A stretch of 64,000 nt of DNA. It comes from Candidatus Poribacteria bacterium (GTDB lineage: Bacteria; Poribacteria; WGA-4E; WGA-3G). Position numbers and translations under genes: made by a program. The notes beneath the pieces were generated by a model. It did not search any database. It saw nothing but the letters and a program-made list of their open reading frames with translations, and was not told the origin of the DNA. Location: contig JAPPII010000033.1 in the NCBI GenBank assembly GCA_028820845.1, forward strand, positions 45,752 through 109,751, in the 5' to 3' direction. Numbering within the stretch: the first letter of the stretch is position 1; every line of letters begins with the position of its first letter. This document shows positions 33,120 through 42,476 of the stretch, in pieces.

Positions 33120-34031
33120 CTATCCTGTCTGTCCCAGACGTTCATGAAGTTGTTGGGTATACAGATATTGTGGGGGCAGTGATGTTTCATCTTTCGGTTT
33201 TAATAGGGATTCGCGTTTCACATAAGCGAACTCAATTCCACCTTCATGCATAAATGCCTTGGATATCCGTTCCACGATTAATGTTGAAGTGCTTTGGCGT
33301 TTCACGGCGACGACGCGATACCTTAACTTGCCAACAACCCCAGACGGAATAAACTCGAACAACACATAAGGTGTTTCACCCGTCTCAGCAACTATGTCCG
33401 ATATCACTTCCGCCGCCTGTTCAGACATAATTTTCTCGGCACGTGTGATATTCGACCGATATGTTAACCGAATGATAACCTCATCGAGGATGTATTTCTC
33501 ATCTCGTGTATAGTTAATCACGTTCCACCTGAAAAGGTGTTGGTTCGGAATCAGGACACTCCTTCCAGACTTTTCTTCCCCACCAATCGTGCCGCCCACC
33601 TGCTCCATTTGCGTATACATGACCGAGATGTCCTCCACATCACCAATTATTCCGCCTAAGATAATTCGATCCCCGATGCGGTAAGGCTTCTTAAGGATAA
33701 TCAATAACCATGCGGCTAAATTCGTAACCGGGTTTCGGATACCCCACCCCATTAGTGTAACGATGAAAGTTAGAGACAACCCGATCAATCCGAAGACATC
33801 CGAAAACAGAAAAACAATCACTCCGCCTATCGAAAACATAAACACATAACGCCAGATGAAAAAGAATCGATCAGCATTCTCAGGTTTATAGGCGCGGGCC
33901 TTCGTAAACTTCTGCAGCTGTGATGTCAATCGGAAGTAGACGATAATCGCACCGATAACCGCCAATCCCATCCAGACGATAGAAATATATTTGAAATTCA
34001 GAATTGCGTTCCAGACTTCCCAAGACATCAT
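33120..34031 (-). CDS. Mechanosensitive channel MscS-family protein 2
   Basis: This 303-residue protein has about three transmembrane helices. Its pore region is MGWGIRNPVTNLAAWLLIILKKPYRIGDR, followed by the MscS beta domain (GDVEDISV, VLIPNQHLF) and a shorter C-terminal domain. The NPVTNLAAW variant of the pore helix is shared in form with the third protein (APVTGIAAW) and differs from the canonical GIGFGLQN. It overlaps the upstream MscS gene by four bases and precedes the next by six. It probably forms homo- or heteromeric channels with its neighbours. Confidence 0.9.
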   Translation of the reverse strand: MMSWEVWNAILNFKYISIVWMGLAVIGAIIVYFRLTSQLQKFTKARAYKPENADRFFFIWRYVFMFSIGGVIVFLFSDVFGLIGLSLTFIVTLMGWGIRNPVTNLAAWLLIILKKPYRIGDRIILGGIIGDVEDISVMYTQMEQVGGTIGGEEKSGRSVLIPNQHLFRWNVINYTRDEKYILDEVIIRLTYRSNITRAEKIMSEQAAEVISDIVAETGETPYVLFEFIPSGVVGKLRYRVVAVKRQSTSTLIVERISKAFMHEGGIEFAYVKRESLLKPKDETSLPPQYLYTQQLHERLGQTG

Positions 34032-34927
34032 TGGACCTCACGAAGATTTTCCGGCAGTGCGGGTTGGTCTTTCCACGAATAGATAACTTCTGAATGTGCG
34101 TAGCAGAACTCAACATTCTTATTGTTTGAGAACCCATGGAAGATAATCTTGACAATATCACTCAGGCTTTTCGCTCGGTCTACCGGACGGGTTTTGTAGC
34201 GTAACCGCATCATTACACCTGCGTCAAACAATTCGGCACGGATAAAAGGTTCTTCTCCGGTCGCTTTGATAACATCGGCTGTAACCTCTTGTGCCGCGCG
34301 CACCAGAATCCGCTCTGCTTCCGCCCAATCTGATTTGAAGGTAATCCGTACAGGCACTTCGACCAAGATATACTCCTCTTCTAAGGTGTAGTTGGTGATC
34401 GTCTGTCCAAAGAGGATCGCATTCGGAATGAGGATACCGCGACCGGAACGCTCCTCGCTGGAGACTGTCCCACCGACTTGGTTCAAGATGACGTGCGTTA
34501 AGGTAATGTCCATAACATCACCTGTGATGCCAGCGATGATGACGCGATCCCCAATCTTAAAGGGTCGCTTGAGAATAAGCATCAACCATGCGGCAATCCC
34601 TGTAACGGGTGCCTGCAAAGACCAACCCAAGACCATTCCCAGAAATCCTGCCGAGATGCCGAGCGTTTTCAGAGAACCGCTGAGACTGATAATGCCAAAA
34701 ATCGCAATAATAGCCGTCCAGATATAGCCCCAAACCGCCATGAAATTTTGCGCATTCGTCTCCACCTGGGCGTGTTGGTAGACGTATCTTTTGACAAAAT
34801 ATCCTGAGATTGCCTTTACAATGAGTAAAGTCACGATTGTGACAACGCTTAAAAGGATGCCTCTAAAGGGTGAGTTAATAATCGCGTTTATGAGGTTTTC
34901 CAAACCTGCTATGAATTCTAAAAGCAT
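34028..34927 (-). CDS. Mechanosensitive channel MscS-family protein 3
   Basis: This 299-residue protein is the first gene of the MscS trio and has an AAAGGAAA ribosome site. Its pore helix is VLGWSLQAPVTGIAAWLMLILKRP, then FKIGDRVII, GDVMDITL and GILIPNAILF, closely parallel to protein 2. Sequence similarity between 2 and 3 indicates duplication, with protein 1 being more distant. Its stop overlaps the start of protein 2 by four bases. Confidence 0.9.
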   Translation of the reverse strand: MLLEFIAGLENLINAIINSPFRGILLSVVTIVTLLIVKAISGYFVKRYVYQHAQVETNAQNFMAVWGYIWTAIIAIFGIISLSGSLKTLGISAGFLGMVLGWSLQAPVTGIAAWLMLILKRPFKIGDRVIIAGITGDVMDITLTHVILNQVGGTVSSEERSGRGILIPNAILFGQTITNYTLEEEYILVEVPVRITFKSDWAEAERILVRAAQEVTADVIKATGEEPFIRAELFDAGVMMRLRYKTRPVDRAKSLSDIVKIIFHGFSNNKNVEFCYAHSEVIYSWKDQPALPENLREVQ

Positions 34928-35027
34928 TTTATTTTCCTTTGCTGGTAATTATCTTAGAAACCAAGGTTTCCTACTTCCTATATTACCTATAGTTTGACCC
35001 CTATGGTCTCAAGGTGTTGTTTGACCG

Positions 35028-35780
35028 CTATAACGTGACCCGCAAAATCGTCAGATACTTATAGTGCCACTTTTCTGTCAGCGGTTCACTGTTGTACGTT
35101 GCGGAACCGCTCAGACGCAAACCTAACCGATTGGTGAGACTAAACGTAATGGCAGGTTCTGCTGAGAACTTATAGTTTTTAAACCCGACTTCTGGTGTAA
35201 ACTTCAACACGGTGTTAAGTTTCCGCCAGCCAACCGATGAAAATGCCAACCATCGGAACGTTGTCGGATCGAATTTCTTTAGGACCAAGTCTTGGTGCGG
35301 CTGAATATTCTCAAGGAAAACGCCGATACCGCCAGATATGCGAAGCGTCCCTTTTTCGTAAATCGCCGGACGGACATAAGTGCCGATTTGTGAAGTCAAG
35401 GCACTGCCTTTGGTAATGTTCCGTTCTAAATCCGTAAATCCCTCAATCCCAAATGTCCCGATGCGAAAGCCGCCTTGTGTGCGTGCCTTGAAGATTTCAG
35501 AAAGGACTTCACCTTCACCGGATGCCCGCGATCCAAAGACCCCTGCCCAACCATTAAGCCTTGGAAGCGGCACGACAGCGGTTAAACTGAGTGTCTGGGA
35601 AGCTCCGTCACCATTCACACCGAGGTCTACGGTTTTCGCATCTTGTGGGAGATCCGCAAACTGGCTATACGCCGGCATTGCATACAGAATCGAAAGAAGC
35701 CCTATAACTACGAAGGTACCCAATTTATTGATTCGGGTGCGTTCGGAATGCAGTGCCAATATCTCTGTCAGGCTTTCCAT
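35028..35780 (-). CDS. DUF481-like outer-membrane protein
   Basis: The 250-residue protein has a signal peptide (about residues 18-39, ending AYSQ) and beta-strand-like sequence ending in an aromatic/hydrophobic strand (YLTILRVTL). It is similar in type to the 917-1759 product: both carry a NRLGLRLSGSATYNSEP-like segment near the C-terminus. A GGAGAAAA ribosome site precedes the ATG. It lies next to the MscS trio and near CorA, which fits a role in envelope or ionic adaptation; this is inferred only from context. It ends in Leu rather than Phe. Confidence 0.7.
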   Translation of the reverse strand: MESLTEILALHSERTRINKLGTFVVIGLLSILYAMPAYSQFADLPQDAKTVDLGVNGDGASQTLSLTAVVPLPRLNGWAGVFGSRASGEGEVLSEIFKARTQGGFRIGTFGIEGFTDLERNITKGSALTSQIGTYVRPAIYEKGTLRISGGIGVFLENIQPHQDLVLKKFDPTTFRWLAFSSVGWRKLNTVLKFTPEVGFKNYKFSAEPAITFSLTNRLGLRLSGSATYNSEPLTEKWHYKYLTILRVTL

Positions 35781-35789
35781 TTTTCTCCT

Positions 35790-36296
35790 TTATCTTCTAC
35801 GGTTATAGAGAATTGTTAGAAGCCATGCGCCTATCGGCAGCCCGACAAGACATCCGCCCAATGCCCAATTGTATTGCAACTTTTTTGTTTTGATTTTATA
35901 CGCGTCATAGTAGAAACCTATATATTCGGGGGGTTTACCGAGGATCCGCGCGGTGGGCATAAAAGGTTGATACCACTGCGAAACAAGGGGACCCGCCAAC
36001 GGGAAGAAACATCCAGCAGTGAACCACAAAGTCTTATTCAGATGCGCCGCTGCGTCTTTTTCCGCATCGTGAATGGCTTGTGCTTCAATAGACATGGGAG
36101 CATCTGCAAGATGCGTTGGGTCTTGAACCTCAATAATCTTATACTGTTTTGTTTCTATCACATCGTACTGCTTCGGAACACCATTGACCTCTACCGTACG
36201 GCGTTCAGTACCGACGCTAAAACTTTGGGCAGGCGGACCGAAGATTAGTGCGGCTATCAACAGTATGCCCGGATGATAACGAAATTTTATGTTCAC
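35790..36296 (-). CDS. Membrane-associated protein of unknown function
   Basis: The 168-residue protein has an N-terminal export signal (about residues 9-26, ending AQS), a short exported segment rich in charged residues (VEVNGVPKQYDVIETKQYKIIEV), and two hydrophobic segments (about 90-106 and 146-163), the last followed by basic residues. No family was recognised. It lies nine bases upstream of the DUF481 gene on the same strand, so the two are probably expressed together. Confidence 0.6.
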   Translation of the reverse strand: MNIKFRYHPGILLIAALIFGPPAQSFSVGTERRTVEVNGVPKQYDVIETKQYKIIEVQDPTHLADAPMSIEAQAIHDAEKDAAAHLNKTLWFTAGCFFPLAGPLVSQWYQPFMPTARILGKPPEYIGFYYDAYKIKTKKLQYNWALGGCLVGLPIGAWLLTILYNRRR

Positions 36297-36371
36297 GCAT
36301 CGCTCCTTTTTGGATGTATATTTGGCATAAATTTTGCCAATATTTAGACGTTCGTAAGAAACCGTTTGGCG

Positions 36372-37073
36372 TTAATTCCATTTCTGGTAGACATGACCTG
36401 TAGCGGTCCCTGCACTGAAAATGACTAACAGTTCGCCATCCCATGTATAGGTCGTTACGGTAGGTTCAGAACTCTCATCAGAAAACCAGTAGATCGTCCC
36501 CTTTTTTCCGTCAAACGGTTCAATCAACTTATACGAACCGAAGAGAAAATCGCCGCTATTCTGGAATTCTCTGGTAAATGTTGTTGTTGTCAGTCGCATT
36601 AATCCCGTTTCTACCACGGTTTCGCCAGCAACTTGTGTGCGGACGAGTTCGTATGTTCCGCTGAACGCGTTTGCAACTCTGTAGGATTTTGAAAAGATAA
36701 CGATAGATGCCGATTCGGTCGCGGCTTCCTCGCCATCCCCCCGGACCGATAGATACACAGTAACCGTTCGGTCCGGCGCAAGCTCCGAATTGGAGAGTTT
36801 GGGGGCTGTCCATTGGATTTCCGGACCCATCTCTCCCGTTAAAGTTCCGTCTGACACATTCCATAAGTAGGTGAGCGGATCGTCCTCGGGATCGGAAACC
36901 CCGACTCTAAATGTGGTCGTCTCACCGTAGTTGACTTCTTTGGGAACGCTGAATGTGTTGATTTCTGGCGGTCCGTTCCGCCATCTCTCATATTCTGCGC
37001 AACCCGTGAAGATCACCAACTGACCGATTGCGAAAAGAAGTATGGCAACCGGTCGTAGATTTAAAATTTTCAT
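36372..37073 (-). CDS. PKD/Ig-like lipoprotein
   Basis: The 233-residue product has a signal with a lipobox (IFTGC), so it is likely lipidated. Residues about 35-130 form an Ig/PKD-like domain, with the typical DPEDDPLTYLWNVSDGTL motif. The C-terminal 100 residues have a beta-strand-rich pattern like a lipocalin-type domain (SGTYELVRT, FLFGSYKLIEPF). Such proteins often bind polysaccharide or partner proteins at the cell surface. An AGGAG ribosome site lies seven bases before the ATG. Confidence 0.7.
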   Translation of the reverse strand: MKILNLRPVAILLFAIGQLVIFTGCAEYERWRNGPPEINTFSVPKEVNYGETTTFRVGVSDPEDDPLTYLWNVSDGTLTGEMGPEIQWTAPKLSNSELAPDRTVTVYLSVRGDGEEAATESASIVIFSKSYRVANAFSGTYELVRTQVAGETVVETGLMRLTTTTFTREFQNSGDFLFGSYKLIEPFDGKKGTIYWFSDESSEPTVTTYTWDGELLVIFSAGTATGHVYQKWN

Positions 37074-37140
37074 AAGATATCTCCTATCTACGAGTTAATA
37101 CTAAACTTCGTAAAAGCATTTTACTGGATGTCCAGAAGAC

Positions 37141-38232
37141 TCAAAGCCATTTTTTGAATTTAAAATAGATAAACATGATGAGACCAATACCCGCCATGAC
37201 TAACAAAACGGCAGGATACCCCCATGGTGCTTCAAGTTCCGGCATAAACTTGAAATTCATGCCATAGATACCGGCGATGAAAGTCAGCGGAATAAAGAAT
37301 GTAGCGACAATCGTCAGGACCTTCATAACTTCGTTCATCCGATGGCTAACTGCCGAAGTATAGGTATCAAACAGTCCTGAGACTGTGCTACGAAACGTCT
37401 CTAATGTTTGGATGACCTGAATTAAGTGATCGTAAACGTCGCGAAAGTACGGATGCGTCTCTTTCCCAAGCAGCGAAATCTCACCCTCTAAGACCTCGTC
37501 AATGACATCGCGGAACGGGAGCAGCGGTCTGCGCAAAAGGAGGCACTCCTTTCTCAAGATATTGATTTTTCCCAAGACTTCGGATGTAGGGTCCGCGATA
37601 GATTCTTCCTCCACGGCTTGGATTGCGTCGCTGAGTTCTTCTAACGCTATGAAATAATGATCAACGATAACATCTATGAGGGCATGCGCCAAGTAGTCAG
37701 CGCGCATCTGCCGAATTCTGCCTTGTGCGTTTCGGATCCTGTTTTGAACGGGTGTGAAGAGTTCTCCAGAATTTTCTTGGAGAGAAACGACAAAATCCGC
37801 CCCGATAATCAGCCCAATTTGCTCTCTGTAAACGCTTAACGTTTCCGCATCATAATTGAGATGCTTGAGAATAATAAAGACATAATCTTCGTACACCTCT
37901 ATTTTAGGGAGTTGGGTGGGACTCATCAGGTCTTCAAGGACGAGGGGGTTAACACCAAAGTGCTCCCCAATCTCTTCGATAATTTCTGTTTCGTGAATTC
38001 CCGCAATGTGAATCCATGTGACGGTCTCCGGGGACCGAAAGTGTAAGCACTCTTGGATCGTTTGGACCTCTACTTCGCGGAAGTGTGTTTCATTGTAATC
38101 CGTAACGGTAATTTGAACAGGTTCTGTGCGTTCTTCGCCAATATAAACAAGGGTCCCTGGCGGCAATCCGACCTTTTGGGAGTAGCTTTTGAACAGTCTT
38201 GTTTTAAGTAATTTCGCCCCGGGAATTCTCAA
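37141..38232 (-). CDS. corA: CorA-type Mg2+/Co2+ transporter
   Basis: The 363-residue protein has the long cytoplasmic helical domain of CorA and two C-terminal transmembrane helices, with the pore signature GMNF in IAGIYGMNFKF. The periplasmic MPEL loop and the basic C-terminal end (FKFKKWL) also fit. CorA pentamers conduct Mg2+ or Co2+. The start codon is TTG at 38232, preceded by an AAAGGTG site at proper distance. It lies 46 bases downstream of the response regulator gene on the same strand. Confidence 0.93.
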   Translation of the reverse strand: MRIPGAKLLKTRLFKSYSQKVGLPPGTLVYIGEERTEPVQITVTDYNETHFREVEVQTIQECLHFRSPETVTWIHIAGIHETEIIEEIGEHFGVNPLVLEDLMSPTQLPKIEVYEDYVFIILKHLNYDAETLSVYREQIGLIIGADFVVSLQENSGELFTPVQNRIRNAQGRIRQMRADYLAHALIDVIVDHYFIALEELSDAIQAVEEESIADPTSEVLGKINILRKECLLLRRPLLPFRDVIDEVLEGEISLLGKETHPYFRDVYDHLIQVIQTLETFRSTVSGLFDTYTSAVSHRMNEVMKVLTIVATFFIPLTFIAGIYGMNFKFMPELEAPWGYPAVLLVMAGIGLIMFIYFKFKKWL

Positions 38233-38278
38233 GACATCACCTTTCTAATAGACCTGAGTAACGAAACAGGAATCGCCG

Positions 38279-38974
38279 TCAGGTTCCCTCTTTGAATCGA
38301 TATCCAACCCCGTGCACCGTCTCGATATGTTCTCCAAACGCACCGAGCTTGCGGCGAAGTCGACTGACATGTGTATCTACAGTCCTATCTATACCGTAAT
38401 ACTCCTCACCCCATATCACATCCATCAGAATGTCTCGGGTAAAGACACGCCCAGGTGAACGTGCGAATAGTGTGATGAGTTTAAATTCGGTAGCAGTGAG
38501 GTCGATTGGACCGCTTTCGGTGAGGACTTGATGTTTATCAAGGTCAATTGTTAACCCGTGCCTTTGGATCTGCTGTGTATCCTCTGCCTGTTGGTTTCCG
38601 ACTTGGATGCGGCGCAACACGGCTGAAACCCGTAAAACTACCTCTTTTGGACTAAACGGTTTGGTGATGTAATCATCTACACCCAGTTCTAATCCCGCGA
38701 TACGGTCTCGCGCTTCAGTTTTGGCGGTTACCATAACAATCGGGATATTTTTCGTCCTCGGATCGTTTTTCAATAGACGACAGACAATAAGTCCATCGAC
38801 TTCTGGAAGCATTAAATCTAATAAGATAAGATCCGGAGATTTTTCAACGGCACGGTGCAGCGCATCGGCACCGTTCCGGACGTAATCCGTCTCAAAGCCC
38901 GCTTCCTGTAGGTTATACTGCAGCAAATCTACAATATCACGTTCATCTTCAACAATTAAAATTTTGGCGTTCAT
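38279..38974 (-). CDS. OmpR/PhoB-family response regulator
   Basis: The 231-residue protein has a receiver domain with the acidic pair in VEDERD, the phospho-accepting Asp near residue 53 (LILLDLMLPEVDG), a Thr/Ala switch and Lys in DDYITKPF. The C-terminal winged helix ends with VHGVGYRFKEG and includes TVDTHVSRLRRKLG, the OmpR/PhoB DNA-recognition motif. No histidine kinase is seen in the window, so its partner is elsewhere. Given the phosphate locus 18 kb away, a PhoB role is possible but not shown. An AAGGAA site precedes the ATG. Confidence 0.9.
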   Translation of the reverse strand: MNAKILIVEDERDIVDLLQYNLQEAGFETDYVRNGADALHRAVEKSPDLILLDLMLPEVDGLIVCRLLKNDPRTKNIPIVMVTAKTEARDRIAGLELGVDDYITKPFSPKEVVLRVSAVLRRIQVGNQQAEDTQQIQRHGLTIDLDKHQVLTESGPIDLTATEFKLITLFARSPGRVFTRDILMDVIWGEEYYGIDRTVDTHVSRLRRKLGAFGEHIETVHGVGYRFKEGT

Positions 38975-39114
38975 TTAAGAAATTTCCTTATTATGTCATT
39001 TTTAGTACCGCTTCTATTTTAGCAGATACTACGATACAATGTCAATTTTGCAATTAACTCTTTACGAAAATTCAATTATTTTTTTCCAAAAATTTTGCTT
39101 TTGCATAGGATTGG

Positions 39115-39172
39115 CGGGTGGCGAACAGCCAACAGTCAATAGCGAACACGAACTGCTAACAGCCAGCCACGA
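39115..39172. repeat. Degenerate GCGAACAGCCAACAG-type short repeats
   Basis: A run of GCGAACAGCCAACAG, AATAGCGAACACGAACTGCTAACAGCCAGCC type units lies between the divergent regulator and peptidase genes. It resembles other GCGAAC/CTGCTAA strings in the window. Confidence 0.45.
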
Positions 39173-39245
39173 AAAAATATGATGAACGCATCGACAAAAT
39201 ATGTTATGATGAAGAAAAAACCGGTGGAGGTAACAACCAATTACA

Positions 39246-41366
39246 ATGCTAATAGATATTTTTCGTTTTCAAGGACAGACGGGGAGACTAATTTTGGGTT
39301 TCGCCTGTTGCCTTGTTGCATTTACGCTTTCTTCCTATGACGTTTTCGGTATGCGCGGCTTCACAACCGAAAACGCCATTATCCAAGAACAATATGAAGC
39401 CGCCTTCCAAGAGCAGATCTCAGCAGAAAGGGCGCGGTATAAGTTACGACATCTCAGTGAAGAGCCACACCTCGCAGGTACCGAGAATAGCCGAAAGGTC
39501 GCAGAATATCTTCACGATGCCTTTGAGGGCTACGGCTTGAAGGTTCAGATGTATGAATATAAAGTCTACCTTCCGTATCCACTTGAGGTACGTGTTGAGC
39601 TCATCTCGCCTACCGAATACGTTATCTTTGGCAAAGAGGCGAGTTGGGAATGGGACAAAGACTCTTACGAAACCGAGATTGTAGCGGGCTATAACGCCTA
39701 CTCACCCGATGGCGACGTAACCGCGGAGCTCGTCTATGTCAACAAGGGATTGCCCGAAGATTACCAAATTCTCAGCGATCAAGGCATCTCAGTGAGTGGT
39801 AAGATATGTATTGCCCGATACGGCGGTAGCTACCGCGGTGTGAAAGCCAAAGTCGCTGGTGATAACGGCGCAGTTGGGTTGATTCTTTACTCTGATCCTG
39901 CCGATGATGGCTACATGCGTGGGGATGTCTATCCTCGAGGGCCATGGCGTTCTGCCGATGCGATCCAACGCGGAACGGTGAAGTACATTTTCCAGCACGC
40001 CAGTGACCCGCTCACACCCGGGTGGGCAGCGACCGCAGATGCCGAAAGAATCTCGATCGCAGAAGCCACGGATCTTCCTGAGATTCCTGTTGTTCCACTC
40101 GCTTATAGGGACGCTGAACCCCTTCTGAAAGCACTCGCGGGTCCCAACGTGCCAGCGGATTGGCAAGGCGGTTTACCCTTCGCGTATCATATCGGACCCG
40201 GACCAGCGAAAGTACGGGTCAAAGTTCGTTGCGACCACAGCACTCGTCCAATCTATAACGTTATCGCTACTCTGGAAGGCACGGAGTATCCAGACCAGTG
40301 GGTCATATTAGGCAACCATCACGATGCTTGGGTTTATGGTGCTGCAGATCCCGGAAGCGGTACAGCTGCACTATTAGAAGTCGCAGAGTCCTTGGGAGAA
40401 CTCGCTAAAACGGGGATGCGTCCGAAGCGAACGATCGTTTTTGCCGCATGGGATGCTGAAGAATTCGGCATCTTGGGTTCAACCGAATGGGTTGAGGAGT
40501 TGAAAACGACACTCCAGGAGAAAGCCATCGCGTATTTGAATGTGGACATTGCGGCAACAGGTAGACGATTCTACGTCAGTGCAATTCCGTCACTGCGAGG
40601 GCTAATTCGCGAGGTAACGCAGAAAGTCGTTGACCCGTGGACGCTGAAGCCGGTTTATGAAAGTTGGAAAATGAGACAGGGGAAAGAGATCCCACAGGTC
40701 GGAAACCTCGGCAGCGGTTCGGATCATTCACCGTTTATTGGGCATGCCGGTATCCCTGCAGTCAGCATGGGGTTCGGTGGACCTTACGGTGTCTACCACG
40801 CTATGCAGGACAACTTTTATTGGATGGAGCACTTTGGAGATCCGACGTTTCAGTATCAGGCAGCGATGGCAAAAATCTGGGGAACACTGGCACTGCAACT
40901 TGCTAACGCCGATATTTTACCCTTGGACTATGAGACCTATGCAACGGACCTAATGACACCTTTGAAACTGTTGCAGAACTCCGGTTCAAAAAACAAAATA
41001 TCCAAAGATATTGGAGCGTTAGACAGATTACTGACCGAATGGCAGCAAGCAGCCGGTTCGTTAAACCAAGAACTCTCCAGTTACATCGCTTCAGGCGATC
41101 TATCCAACATCACGGAGATAAACCAGCGATTGTATCAGTTGGAACGGAACTTGACGACTGAGGCGGGATTGCCGTTACGTCCGTGGTTTAAACATCTCAT
41201 CTACGCGCCGGGACTCAATACAGGTTATGCTGCAGTCGTTTTTCCGGGTGTCTTGGATGCCTTTGAAAATGGGGATGACGCAGCGGTACATGCGGAACTC
41301 GATAAATTGGTTACGGCATTAACACAGATGATTCGAGGGATTAACGAAATCCGGAGCCTATTATAA
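39246..41366 (+). CDS. Secreted M28 family metallopeptidase with PA and dimerization domains
   Basis: The 706-residue protein resembles glutamate carboxypeptidase II. It has a signal peptide or anchor (about residues 14-34), a PA domain (about 110-250, GKICIARYGGSYRGVKAKVAG), a zinc catalytic core starting near residue 357 (NHHDAWVYGAADPGSG, FAAWDAEEFG, YLNVDIAA) and a transferrin-receptor-like dimerization domain at the end. The metal ligands are His and Asp in the first motif, the two Glu of DAEEFG, and a late His in YHAMQDNF. It probably cleaves acidic dipeptides or similar substrates outside the cytoplasm. A GGTGGAGG sequence lies 15 bases before the ATG, further than usual. It ends 17 bases from the convergent ABC gene. 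Confidence 0.93.
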   Translation: MLIDIFRFQGQTGRLILGFACCLVAFTLSSYDVFGMRGFTTENAIIQEQYEAAFQEQISAERARYKLRHLSEEPHLAGTENSRKVAEYLHDAFEGYGLKVQMYEYKVYLPYPLEVRVELISPTEYVIFGKEASWEWDKDSYETEIVAGYNAYSPDGDVTAELVYVNKGLPEDYQILSDQGISVSGKICIARYGGSYRGVKAKVAGDNGAVGLILYSDPADDGYMRGDVYPRGPWRSADAIQRGTVKYIFQHASDPLTPGWAATADAERISIAEATDLPEIPVVPLAYRDAEPLLKALAGPNVPADWQGGLPFAYHIGPGPAKVRVKVRCDHSTRPIYNVIATLEGTEYPDQWVILGNHHDAWVYGAADPGSGTAALLEVAESLGELAKTGMRPKRTIVFAAWDAEEFGILGSTEWVEELKTTLQEKAIAYLNVDIAATGRRFYVSAIPSLRGLIREVTQKVVDPWTLKPVYESWKMRQGKEIPQVGNLGSGSDHSPFIGHAGIPAVSMGFGGPYGVYHAMQDNFYWMEHFGDPTFQYQAAMAKIWGTLALQLANADILPLDYETYATDLMTPLKLLQNSGSKNKISKDIGALDRLLTEWQQAAGSLNQELSSYIASGDLSNITEINQRLYQLERNLTTEAGLPLRPWFKHLIYAPGLNTGYAAVVFPGVLDAFENGDDAAVHAELDKLVTALTQMIRGINEIRSLL

Positions 41367-41383
41367 CTGTTGACTGCTGATAA

Positions 41384-42418
41384 CTATTCCGCAACTGCTA
41401 CCGCCGAGGCTGCTGTCAACCGGACGGTATCGCTGATTTGAAACCGACAACGGGAATCTGTCTGAACGAAGTAGAATTTTCCTTCCACTTCAACCCTGTA
41501 CGTGAAATAGTGTCCTTTAAACGCTTGTCCAACAATGCGTCCGTCTTTTAATTCACTGTTTCCTGAATTAGGTGCTGCCATTGTTAAGCATTCAGGACGG
41601 ATGGATAGGAGCATCTCCCCCGTAGCAGCGCCGTCCACTTCTACACGTCCAAATGGGGTTTCAGCGATTCCGTCTTTCACGTAAGCCTTGATGAAATTCG
41701 TCTGTCCAAGGAAGTCGGCGACGTAAGCGGTTTCTGGGTGCTGGTATACTGCTTCAGGTGTGCCGATTTGTTCAACAGTGCCGGCACTCATCACCGCCAA
41801 TCGTTCAGCGAAACTTAATGCCTCCTCCTGATCGTGTGTAACCAGTACCGCGCTAATACCCTCACCTTTCAGGAGGGCACGCACTTCATCTCTCGTTGTT
41901 TGGCGTAACCCGGGATCGAGGCTCGAAAAGGGCTCATCTAAAAGCAGGAGCTGCGGACGTGCGATGATGGAGCGCGCCAACGCAACTCGCTGCTGCTCGC
42001 CGCCGGAGAGGTGATGTGGTAAACGCTCGTGAAAACCCTTCATGCCAACCATATCTAACACTTCAAACGCCCGCTCACGCCTTGTTTTTTTTTCTGCTTT
42101 TCGGAGTCCAAAGGCGACGTTATCGAGAACATTCTTATGCGGGAAAAGGGCATAGTCTTGAAATACTAAACCGATACCTCTCGACTCAGGTGAAACGTGA
42201 ACGTCATCGTTTGCGAGCAGACGCTCTGCCATAGAGATTGTGCCAGTGTCTGCCCTTTCAAAGCCTGCTATGATGCGTAACGTCGTCGTTTTGCCACAAC
42301 CGCTGGGCCCTAACAGCGCGAAGATTTCCCCCAGATAAACCGTAAAACTAACATCCTTCACAACGGCGGTATCAGCAAAGTGCTTTGTAATGGATTCAAC
42401 CTTAAGCAGTGGGGTCAT
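41384..42418 (-). CDS. FbpC/PotA-like ABC transporter ATPase without adjacent permease
   Basis: The 344-residue ATPase has Walker A GPSGCGKT (about residues 37-44), signature LSGGEQQRVALARS, Walker B LLLDEPFSSLD and switch His in VTHDQEE, all canonical. The C-terminal hundred residues look like the TOBE/FbpC regulatory domain (VDGAATGEMLLSIRPECL). The family imports ferric iron, polyamines or similar. No permease or binding-protein gene is nearby, so it either serves a transporter encoded elsewhere or acts with the adjacent DUF6785 membrane protein. A GGAG site lies eight bases before the ATG. Confidence 0.9.
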   Translation of the reverse strand: MTPLLKVESITKHFADTAVVKDVSFTVYLGEIFALLGPSGCGKTTTLRIIAGFERADTGTISMAERLLANDDVHVSPESRGIGLVFQDYALFPHKNVLDNVAFGLRKAEKKTRRERAFEVLDMVGMKGFHERLPHHLSGGEQQRVALARSIIARPQLLLLDEPFSSLDPGLRQTTRDEVRALLKGEGISAVLVTHDQEEALSFAERLAVMSAGTVEQIGTPEAVYQHPETAYVADFLGQTNFIKAYVKDGIAETPFGRVEVDGAATGEMLLSIRPECLTMAAPNSGNSELKDGRIVGQAFKGHYFTYRVEVEGKFYFVQTDSRCRFQISDTVRLTAASAVAVAE

Positions 42419-42424
42419 CCTCTA

Positions 42425-42476
42425 ATCTCCTAATCGCGAACCGCTAATCGCTATTTGCGAACCGCGAACCGCTAAA
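42425..42476. repeat. GCGAACCGC short tandem repeats after the DUF6785 gene
   Basis: Repeated AATCGCGAACCGC, TTTGCGAACCGCGAACCGC units adjoin the DUF6785 stop codon. The same motif is found at 44402-44458 and 46088-46128. Confidence 0.6.
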
